The notes beneath the pieces are model-generated. The model saw only the letters and a list, made by a program, of their open reading frames with translations, did not search any database and was not told the DNA's origin. A DNA stretch of 64,000 nucleotides. Source: Armatimonadota bacterium (GTDB lineage Bacteria; Armatimonadota; DTGP01; JAKQQT01). Shown here piece after piece: positions 36,764-43,534 of the stretch (position 1 is the first letter of the stretch; every line of letters starts with the position of its first letter). The position numbers and the translations under genes were made by a program. The stretch covers positions 171,248 through 235,247 of the forward strand of contig DASXVS010000048.1 of assembly GCA_036504095.1 (NCBI GenBank), read 5' to 3'.

Positions 36764-37969
36764 ATGTCCACACAACACACGCATTTTGAAACCCTGGCGG
36801 TCCACGGCGGTGAGACCGGCGAGCGCCCGCGGCCGTCGACGCCGCCGATCTACACCGCCACCACTTTTGGCTACGAGACCACCGACGGCCTGGACGCCGC
36901 ATTTACAGGGGCGGGTCCGTTCTACCAGCGCAACGGCAACCCCACGACCGCCGCGTTCGAGCGCGCGTGCGCCGCGCTCGAACGGGCCGAGGGCGCCGTG
37001 GCGTTCGGCAGCGGGATGGCCGCTCTGCACGGCGCGCTGCTTGGAGCGGGCGTAAAGGCGGGCGACACCATCGTCTCCGGACGCGATATGTACGGCGTCA
37101 CCGTGCGCTTGCTGAATGAGGTATTCGCACCGGCAGGGGTCCGGACCGAGTATGTCGATACCACAGATCTGCCGGCGGCCCGCGATGCTATCTCCCGGCT
37201 GAAGCCGCGCGCGGTCCTCGTTGAGGCGATCTCCAATCCGCTGCTGCGCCTTGCGGACATCGGGACGCTGGCGGAAGCGGCGCACGCGGCGGGCAGCGCA
37301 TTGATCGTGGACAGCACATTTGCCACCCCATACCTGGTGTGCCCGCACGAATTGGGAGCCGATCTGGTTGTGCACAGCGCCACCAAATATCTGGGTGGCC
37401 ACGGCGACGCGCTGGGCGGCGTTGTGACCGGGTCGGGAGAGCCCCTGACGGGCGTGAGAACGGCCAACGTCGTCGTCGGCGCCGTTCTCGCGCCATTCGA
37501 GGCGTCTCTGCTTCTGAGGGGCCTCAAAACGCTCTCGTTGCGAATGGAGCGGCACTGCGCCAACGCCGCCGCGATAGCGGGGTGGCTGGAAACGCGGACG
37601 GAAGTTTCACGCGTCTACTATCCCGGCCTGGCATCGCACCCGCAGCGCGAACTCGCGGGAAGGTTGTTCGGCAATCGCGGATTCGGCGGCATGGTCTCAT
37701 TCGATCTGCGCGACGGCGGCCGCCGACGGGTCTCGCGCTTCATCGATTCGCTCAAATTGGCGTTCCCGGGACCGACGCTGGGCGACGTGGAGACCCTCGT
37801 GATGTACCCCGCACTGGCGTCGCATCGCGCCCTGAGCGCCGAACAACGAGCTGCGCTGGGAATCTCCGACGGCCTTGTGCGCCTCAGTGTGGGCATAGAG
37901 CACGCCGAGGACATCATCGCCGATATCGAGCAGGCACTGGCGCGCGCGGGGGATCCCGCGGATGGCTGA
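36764..37969 (+). CDS. Trans-sulfuration-type PLP enzyme (cystathionine gamma-synthase/lyase family)
   Basis: A 401-residue Cys/Met metabolism PLP enzyme. Features: ETLAVHGG at the start, YQRNGNPTTAAFE with the tetramer-type Tyr/Arg, a GSGMAAL phosphate loop, the SNPLLRLADI region and the PLP Lys in HSATKYLGGHGD. C-terminal YPGLASHP and MVSFDL are also typical. The family includes cystathionine gamma-synthase, cystathionine gamma-lyase, methionine gamma-lyase and O-acetylhomoserine sulfhydrylase; sequence alone does not separate them here. It overlaps the next gene by 8 bp. Confidence 0.9.
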   Translation: MSTQHTHFETLAVHGGETGERPRPSTPPIYTATTFGYETTDGLDAAFTGAGPFYQRNGNPTTAAFERACAALERAEGAVAFGSGMAALHGALLGAGVKAGDTIVSGRDMYGVTVRLLNEVFAPAGVRTEYVDTTDLPAARDAISRLKPRAVLVEAISNPLLRLADIGTLAEAAHAAGSALIVDSTFATPYLVCPHELGADLVVHSATKYLGGHGDALGGVVTGSGEPLTGVRTANVVVGAVLAPFEASLLLRGLKTLSLRMERHCANAAAIAGWLETRTEVSRVYYPGLASHPQRELAGRLFGNRGFGGMVSFDLRDGGRRRVSRFIDSLKLAFPGPTLGDVETLVMYPALASHRALSAEQRAALGISDGLVRLSVGIEHAEDIIADIEQALARAGDPADG

Positions 37970-39125
37970 GGCGACGGGCGTCGTTACCCTGCCGGCCCTC
38001 GCCGCCCTGCTCACGCCCCTGGGAGACGAACTACTGCACGAGGCGGAGCGGTTCAATGACCCCCTGCTCGCCGTGACGGTCCTGCGGCGGCGCTATCCGG
38101 CCGAACTGGTCGGCGTGGCCGTCGAGATGACGGAACTGCGCCGCCGCGCGTCCGCCAAATTCGCGAACGCCGATCGCATGTATTTCGTGAGAGAGGCGCT
38201 GGAGCAGGCGTCGGGTGGCAAGGTCGCGTCCTGGCGCGCCCAACGTTACTCCGGGTATCCGGAAGTGGCCGATTGGGGTTGCGGCGTTGGCATCGATTCC
38301 CTGGCTCTGGCGAAGGTAACGCGCGCCATCGGCCTGGATATCGATCCGCTGCGTGTGGCGCTCGCCCAGGCGAACGCGCGGGCGCTCAAACGCCCGAACG
38401 CGGAGTTCCACGTTGCCGATTACCTCGCCGTCCCGCCGCATACGCCGGCGATCTGGGCCGATCCGGCGAGGCGCTCCGAAGGGTACCGGGTGACCGATCC
38501 AAGCGCATACTCCCCCCCGCTCGACCGGATCATCGAGCACGCCGGGGGGCGTCCGCTTGGAGTCAAGATCAGTCCCGCGGTCGATGGCGGTGATATCCCG
38601 CCCGACGCCGAAGCGGAGTTCATCTCCGTCGGCGGTGAACTGAAAGAGTGCGCCTTGTGGTTCGGAGCGCTGCGAACATGCTCGCGGCGGGCAACAGTGC
38701 TTCCCGCCGGGGAGACTCTGGTCCCATCCGGCGAATTCGTCCAGACGGCGCCACCCGCGAGGGTGCTGTACGACCCGGATCCGGCGGTCCTGCGCGCCGG
38801 GGCCGTGAAAGACCTCGGGCGGAAACTGAGCGCGTGGCAGATGGATCCGTCCGTCGCCTACCTCACAGGCTATCAGCCCGTCGCCACCCCATTCGCGCAG
38901 ATACTGATGATCGAGGCCGCGATGCCGTGGAACCTGAAGGACGTCAAACGGCATCTAAGAGGGGCGAACATGCGCGTGGAGGAAGTACGGAAGCGCGCCT
39001 CGCCGGTCGACGTGGACACGGTACGAAAAGCCCTCAAGACCGACGGAACCGAACCGGTGATCCTTGTCCTGACGCGTGTTGACGACAAGCCGACCGCCAT
39101 CCTGGCCACACGCTGGAAGGGTTGA
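37962..39125 (+). CDS. Class I SAM methyltransferase with THUMP-like C-terminal domain
   Basis: 387 residues. A helical N-terminal part is followed by a Rossmann methyltransferase domain with VADWGCGVGIDSLALA (SAM loop), IGLDIDPLRVALA, and WADPARRSEGYR at the D-P-[AP]-R position typical of RNA methyltransferase-like relatives. The C-terminus (about 310-385) matches THUMP-like domains found in such proteins. An RNA substrate is probable but unproven. It overlaps the PLP enzyme gene by 8 bp and is followed at once by a small gene. Confidence 0.8.
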   Translation: MAEATGVVTLPALAALLTPLGDELLHEAERFNDPLLAVTVLRRRYPAELVGVAVEMTELRRRASAKFANADRMYFVREALEQASGGKVASWRAQRYSGYPEVADWGCGVGIDSLALAKVTRAIGLDIDPLRVALAQANARALKRPNAEFHVADYLAVPPHTPAIWADPARRSEGYRVTDPSAYSPPLDRIIEHAGGRPLGVKISPAVDGGDIPPDAEAEFISVGGELKECALWFGALRTCSRRATVLPAGETLVPSGEFVQTAPPARVLYDPDPAVLRAGAVKDLGRKLSAWQMDPSVAYLTGYQPVATPFAQILMIEAAMPWNLKDVKRHLRGANMRVEEVRKRASPVDVDTVRKALKTDGTEPVILVLTRVDDKPTAILATRWKG

Positions 39126-39129
39126 GCAA

Positions 39130-39594
39130 TTGGCACAGTTATCCGGCGTTTTACGCATAACTTTCACCTCCTGCCGAATCGACGAAGGCGGGGGCCTGCT
39201 ATCGCTGCAACGGAAATCGCGCGATCAGAGGGTGCGACTTGCGTGGCGCGCCGAGGACCCCTCCGGCGAGATCGCACCGGGCGAGGCCACACTGGCGGAG
39301 ATCCGTTGGTGGAAGTCCTGGTTCTCCGAAGCCTCCCAGGTGCGCCATCTCTCCACCAGGATGGGGAAGGCGCCGTCGGACCCAGTGGCGCGGCTATGGA
39401 CGCCTCTGGCGGGCCAAACAGTGGAATTCTTCGTTTGGCCGGACCCGACGGGCGGCCTCGCGCTGCTGGCGTTGTTCATGCCGGACGGGAGAGCGCCAAA
39501 CCGGCGGATCGCGGTTGAAACCACGATTTCGCCCGAGGAACTGGCCGCCTTCGCGGCAACGCTGGAATCCGAGGCCGACGCGATTTCCGCCTAG
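39130..39594 (+). CDS. Conserved-looking hypothetical protein
   Basis: 154 residues if TTG 39130 is the start (GGAAGGG 8 nt upstream); an open frame extends further up into the methyltransferase gene. No domain is recognised. The protein has alternating beta-like segments, many Trp (RWWKSWF) and a helical acidic C-terminus, with an overall small soluble alpha/beta look. It follows the methyltransferase gene by 4 nt and ends before a clear terminator, so it is part of that transcription unit. Confidence 0.65.
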   Translation: MAQLSGVLRITFTSCRIDEGGGLLSLQRKSRDQRVRLAWRAEDPSGEIAPGEATLAEIRWWKSWFSEASQVRHLSTRMGKAPSDPVARLWTPLAGQTVEFFVWPDPTGGLALLALFMPDGRAPNRRIAVETTISPEELAAFAATLESEADAISA

Positions 39595-39620
39595 CCCCTC
39601 CACCGGTCCGATGTCAGATC

Positions 39621-39651
39621 GGGGCGCCCACCCGGGCGCCCCGCACTTTTT
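39621..39651 (+). terminator. Intrinsic terminator
   Basis: A 9-bp GC stem (39621-39629 with 39634-39642), 4-nt loop, then five T bases at 39647-39651. It ends the YgfZ-PLP enzyme-methyltransferase unit, 27 nt after the stop. Confidence 0.85.
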
Positions 39652-39672
39652 CACTGTCGGAGCCCACCGAAA

Positions 39673-39864
39673 TCAGTCGGCCTGGAATCCTTCTCGCTTG
39701 TGGCTGCCGTCGCAGAACGGCTTGATCCCTGAGTGGCCGCATCGGCACATGGCGATCGTTTCGTGGGTCACCGGGATATCCGCCCCTGCCGAGTCCTTCA
39801 GGCTGATCGGGCCGGTGATGAGGATCGGGCCGTCCTTCAGTAACTCAATCTTTACGTCTGGCAT
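39673..39864 (-). CDS. CDGSH-type iron-sulfur protein
   Basis: A 63-residue protein with the full CDGSH signature CRCGHSGIKPFCDGSH, whose three Cys and one His hold a 2Fe-2S cluster. The N-terminal part is a beta segment (KIELLKDGPILITG). Such small proteins are implicated in redox or Fe-S handling. Start at ATG 39864, where AAGGAG lies 7 nt upstream; a longer frame begins at 39903. It is on the opposite strand from the YgfZ group but close to it. Confidence 0.9.
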   Translation of the reverse strand: MPDVKIELLKDGPILITGPISLKDSAGADIPVTHETIAMCRCGHSGIKPFCDGSHKREGFQAD

Positions 39865-40151
39865 ACACAGTCTCCTTGTGTGGCGAATCTGACGGAGGCA
39901 CAATGCTCCGCTTTGCCTCTTTCATGGTAGACCGCCCGCCGTCGAATCATTGCTTCGGTTCGATTAATTCCACCGTATGGAGTTATGGACTCCCGGATCG
40001 AAAGCGGTCCTGCATAAGCGCGGCGATGGCCCGGCGCGAAACGTCTCGCCGCAGCCGGTGTATATGTGGTAGGGACTATATGCGACGCGCGATGCGCCTG
40101 CCACCCGGAGGCTGTCAGCAGAGACGCACGCCCAAACGGCAGGCTCTCTGC
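39865..40151. other. Intergenic region without a gene
   Basis: About 290 nt between the divergent CDGSH gene and tRNA-Leu. No convincing frame or RNA is seen apart from the CDGSH Shine-Dalgarno site near its left edge. A promoter for the CDGSH gene should lie here but no strong hexamers were found. Confidence 0.4.
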
Positions 40152-40157
40152 TATAAT
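40152..40157 (+). promoter_or_regulatory. -10 element of the tRNA-Leu gene
   Basis: A perfect TATAAT, 11 nt before the tRNA 5' end, so the primary transcript would carry a 5' leader of about 5 nt. No -35 match 17 bp upstream. Confidence 0.6.
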
Positions 40158-40168
40158 CATTCAGCGGA

Positions 40169-40252
40169 GGGCGTGTGGCGGAACGGCATACGCAGCGGAC
40201 TTAAAATCCGCCGGGGTAACCCTTGTGGGTTCGAATCCCACCACGCCTACCA
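40169..40252 (+). tRNA. tRNA-Leu (anticodon UAA)
   Basis: It folds as a class II tRNA: acceptor GGGCGTG (40169-40175) with CACGCCT (40242-40248, first pair G-U), D-arm, anticodon stem GCGGA/TCCGC around a loop with TAA, a long variable arm as expected for Leu, and T-arm GTGGG-TTCGAAT-CCCAC. Discriminator A and an encoded CCA end. Confidence 0.96.
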
Positions 40253-40322
40253 GATACAACGGTTCCGAGTTCCTGGCTCCGCGCCTCGGAACTGGACACT
40301 CGGAACTCGGAACCCACGAAAG

Positions 40323-41846
40323 GTGGATACGATCATAGCCGCGAAGACCATCAAGAACGCTGTGGCGGCGCCGGAACGGGCCGCCGTTTCAGGCGCCGCC
40401 ACAACCACGGCGCCCGGGCAGCTCAATCAGGCCGCCGTGCAGGCGGAAGTCCAGGCGCTTCTCGCGCAAGGCCCCGAGGTCGCTTGCGATGTTGCGATTG
40501 TGGGCGGCGGCCCCGGCGGCTATGTGTCCGCAATCCGCGCGGCGCAGTTGGGCGCGAAAACGGTGCTCATCGAAGCCGGCCCCATGGGCGGGACCTGTCT
40601 GAACGTCGGCTGCATCCCCACCAAGTGCCTCCTCGGCTGTGTTGAGACCTACGACGCCGCGTTGCACGCCAAGGAAATGGGCGTGATCGTGGCGGACGTC
40701 AAGCCCGATTTCCCAGCGATGCTCGCGCGAACGAAGAAGATCGTCGACGGCCTCGTGAAGGGCGTCGAGTTCCTGATGAAGAAAAACGGCGTCACTGTGT
40801 TGAACGGCATGGCCGACTTCGTGGACGCGCACACGCTGGCGGTCGGCGCCCAACGCGTGAAAGCGAAGAACATCATAGTGGCGACCGGTTCCAAAGTCGT
40901 CGAGATCGATCTGCCGGGCATCGGTAAGGACTACATCACGTCCGATTCCGCGCTGGAAATGGGCGAACTGCCAAAACGGATGGTGATTCTCGGCGGCGGC
41001 GTTATCGGAATGGAATGGGGATTCATCTACCAGACGCTGGGCGTTCAGGTAACCGTGGTGGAAATGCTGCCCAACGTGCTCACCGGCGTCGAAAAGGAAT
41101 GCGCGGACGAGCTGGTCAAAGTGCTGAAGAAGGCCGGGATGAAGATCCTGGTGGACTCCAAACTCGTGCGGGCGGAGCCCGGAGCGAACGGCGCAAAGCA
41201 GTACGTGGTCGAGACGAAGGCCGGCGAACAGAAGATTGAAGCGGAGTGCCTGTTCATGGCCGTCGGCCGGCGGGCGAACCTGACGGTGGACGCGGCGAAG
41301 ATCGGGTTGAATGTGGAACGGGGCACTGTGGTTGTCGACGATCACCTGCGCACGAACGTGCCGGGCGTCTTCGCCATCGGCGACGTTGCGGGCATGCCCC
41401 AACTGGCGCATAAGGCGAGCGAGGAAGGCATCGTGGCCGCCGAGAACGCCATGGGGCACGACCGCGCGTTCAACCGCAAGCTGATCCCGGCGTGCATCTA
41501 CACGTCGCCCGAGGTGGCCAGCGTCGGCATGACGGAAGACGACGCGAAAGCGGCCGGTTACGACGCGAAGGTGGGCAAATTCGCGTTCCGCCCGCTGGGC
41601 AAGGCGCAGGCGATCAATGCACGCGTCGGCTTCGTGAAATGGGTCTTCGACGCGAAATACGGACAGATCCTCGGCTGCCATATCATCGGACCGCACGCCG
41701 ACGACCTCATCGCCGAAGCCGTGATCGCGATCGCCGCCGAAGCCACCATCGAAACCGTGGCACACACCATCCATGCGCATCCCAGCCTCCCGGAAGCGAT
41801 GATGGAGGCCGCCTTGGCAGGGATCGGTGAAGGAATCCATTCGTAA
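40323..41846 (+). CDS. lpdA: Dihydrolipoyl dehydrogenase
   Basis: This FAD enzyme re-oxidises dihydrolipoyl groups in 2-oxoacid dehydrogenase or glycine cleavage complexes. It has 507 residues: FAD loop VAIVGGGPGGYVSA, redox disulfide GGTCLNVGCIPTK, NAD domain VILGGGVIGMEWG, ATDVAG-type AIGDVAGMPQLAHKASEEG, and the interface region HTIHAHPSLPEA with the catalytic His-Glu pair. About 55 extra N-terminal residues, rich in Ala and Gln, precede the FAD loop; they look like a linker, and no lipoyl Lys motif is present. The start GTG 40323 is the first in-frame candidate after the tRNA, with a weak GAAAGG; GTG 40362 is also possible. No E1/E2 genes are nearby. Confidence 0.93.
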   Translation: MDTIIAAKTIKNAVAAPERAAVSGAATTTAPGQLNQAAVQAEVQALLAQGPEVACDVAIVGGGPGGYVSAIRAAQLGAKTVLIEAGPMGGTCLNVGCIPTKCLLGCVETYDAALHAKEMGVIVADVKPDFPAMLARTKKIVDGLVKGVEFLMKKNGVTVLNGMADFVDAHTLAVGAQRVKAKNIIVATGSKVVEIDLPGIGKDYITSDSALEMGELPKRMVILGGGVIGMEWGFIYQTLGVQVTVVEMLPNVLTGVEKECADELVKVLKKAGMKILVDSKLVRAEPGANGAKQYVVETKAGEQKIEAECLFMAVGRRANLTVDAAKIGLNVERGTVVVDDHLRTNVPGVFAIGDVAGMPQLAHKASEEGIVAAENAMGHDRAFNRKLIPACIYTSPEVASVGMTEDDAKAAGYDAKVGKFAFRPLGKAQAINARVGFVKWVFDAKYGQILGCHIIGPHADDLIAEAVIAIAAEATIETVAHTIHAHPSLPEAMMEAALAGIGEGIHS

Positions 41847-42007
41847 CGATGAAGTCTGGACGATGAACGACGAATCCGGATTCGGTGCGGGGGATCGCGG
41901 GGGATTCTCAACCACTGACGTGGCGGCGGACACGTCGCCCGGCCACACGGCGAGGGATTTGAATCCTCTTCCGCGCCCTCCATGGCCTCTGCGGTAGGCC
42001 CTGGGCC

Positions 42008-42523
42008 TCAGCCCCTGGCCCGTGACCTTACTGCGCCCTTCAACTCGCTCAGGTAGGGTTTGAACCCGTACCGGCGCATCTCCGCCCACGCCTTCGAGAA
42101 GGGCCAGTGCTGAACTTGCACGCGGTAGATGCCGATCATGGCGCCGGTTCGATCCGCGCCGTGCTGGCAGTGCACGAAGACCGGCTCCTTTGGCGCGCGC
42201 GCCAGCGTCGAGAGGAAAGTACTGACTTGAGCCGGCGTGGGCGCCTCCCGGCCCATCGGGATGTTCAACCACCGGAACCCCATGCGCAGAGCGGCCGCCT
42301 TCTCAAGGCGGACCTGTTTGGGTGAAATGCGGAGATCGATGATGGTCTGCACGCCTTGCGCCTTGAGGGTCGCGAGCCCGGCAGTTGTGGGCGCGCCGCC
42401 GCGTGTGATCCCGGGCGCCACCGTGTGGTAGTTCGGCAGATCGGTCTTCGCGGCATATACAGCGCCCGCCACGAACGGCAGCAGACAGAGCGAGCGCACG
42501 AGCGTACCAGACTTGACGGTCAT
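42008..42523 (-). CDS. Secreted dual-specificity/tyrosine phosphatase-like protein
   Basis: 171 residues with a signal peptide (1-~24, AVYAA). The active-site loop VFVHCQHGADRTG fits H-C-x5-R-[ST], the cysteine phosphatase signature. An upstream LKAQGVQTIIDLR is typical of bacterial DSP-like enzymes. Substrates of exported members are unknown; phosphoinositide, inositol phosphate or polysaccharide phosphates are possible. It follows the nucleotidyltransferase gene by 57 nt on the same strand. Confidence 0.85.
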   Translation of the reverse strand: MTVKSGTLVRSLCLLPFVAGAVYAAKTDLPNYHTVAPGITRGGAPTTAGLATLKAQGVQTIIDLRISPKQVRLEKAAALRMGFRWLNIPMGREAPTPAQVSTFLSTLARAPKEPVFVHCQHGADRTGAMIGIYRVQVQHWPFSKAWAEMRRYGFKPYLSELKGAVRSRARG

Positions 42524-42580
42524 CGTTTGAGGGTCCCCTTCCGGTAATCAGGATAGCGCGCGCCGTGTGCCCGGCGCCTG

Positions 42581-43354
42581 TCACCCAATCCCCGCCCCCC
42601 TGTTCCGCAGGATGCCTTCCACGAAGGCGATGTCCGACGTCTTGTCCACATCCATGGCCAGGTCCGTGAATTTTGTCCGATAACCCTTGGCGCGGACGCG
42701 CAGCAGGCGGGACATCCGGTCCTCGATATCGGCCACCTTCAGGCGATGCAGCACATATTTCAAGGCAAAGGCGGGGCCGACGAGCATCGCCAGGCCAAGG
42801 ACGCTCCGCCTGCGCGCGCCCAAAAGCTCCTCCACCCATTTCCACCTCTCCAGCAAGGCGGCGCGCTTGGCCACGAATGCGCTGCAACCGGTAAACTCGC
42901 CGTCCGGGGTTCGGGCGAATATCCAGCCCCGATCGGGGAAATCGCGCTCGATGTCGGCGCGCTCGCAGAAAGGAAAGACCACGTCCGCGGCGGGTGCGCG
43001 CTCCAGGAGGTCGGCGACAGCCTCGGGAGTGAGCAGTGGCACGTCGGCGGAGATGCCGAGGATGCGATCCGCGTCTGGAAGAGCATCGAGGCCGGCTTTG
43101 AACGTCGCGGCTATGCCGCCCGCCTCGGGCAGGATGGAGAGATCCAGAGCCCGGAGGTCGGGCGAGTCCAGCGTGGGGCCGCCGAGGACGACGATGCGGC
43201 CAATGGCCGGGCAGGCGCGCAGGGCGGCCACCGTCCACCACACCATCGGCTTTCCGAGCAGGAGAATGGCAGCCTTGCAGGGTATCGAGGAATCCACTCC
43301 CGGGAAGCGGTCGAGTTCAAGTGATCCGCCGGCCAATACAACAGCGTCCGTCAT
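42581..43354 (-). CDS. NTP transferase domain protein (MobA-like)
   Basis: 257 residues: N-terminal TDAVVLAGGSLE (nucleotide loop), a Lys in SIPCKAAILLLGKPMVWW, and GISADVPLLTPEAV with the metal-binding Asp. These mark the GT-A-fold nucleotidyltransferase group that includes MobA, GlmU-type and CTP:phosphosugar enzymes. The LAGGS loop departs from the usual LAGGxGxR, so a distinct substrate is likely. The C-terminal third is helical and hydrophobic in part (LGLAMLVGPAFALKYV) and does not match MobA closely. Confidence 0.8.
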   Translation of the reverse strand: MTDAVVLAGGSLELDRFPGVDSSIPCKAAILLLGKPMVWWTVAALRACPAIGRIVVLGGPTLDSPDLRALDLSILPEAGGIAATFKAGLDALPDADRILGISADVPLLTPEAVADLLERAPAADVVFPFCERADIERDFPDRGWIFARTPDGEFTGCSAFVAKRAALLERWKWVEELLGARRRSVLGLAMLVGPAFALKYVLHRLKVADIEDRMSRLLRVRAKGYRTKFTDLAMDVDKTSDIAFVEGILRNRGAGIG

Positions 43355-43534
43355 TGCGTGCCTCCTCGCCCTGAGCCGGAATTCGGCGCCAGGTCACGGC
43401 CATGATGGCACGGTTGGTACTGAGAAGGCCATGCAGCACAAACATCGCCGGCGGTTTGAAGGTTCTGGAACAGCGAGGGCTCTCAGGGAATGTAGTGCCA
43501 TCTAGGCAGTGATTTCTGACGCAGGAGGAAACCC

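Noticed and set aside
35741..37555. Long minus-strand open frame (604 codons) across ygfZ and the PLP enzyme gene
   Set aside because: Antisense shadow; both plus-strand genes have full family motifs.
40389..42272. Long minus-strand open frame (627 codons) across lpdA
   Set aside because: Antisense of lpdA; composition is His/Arg/Val-rich as expected for a shadow.
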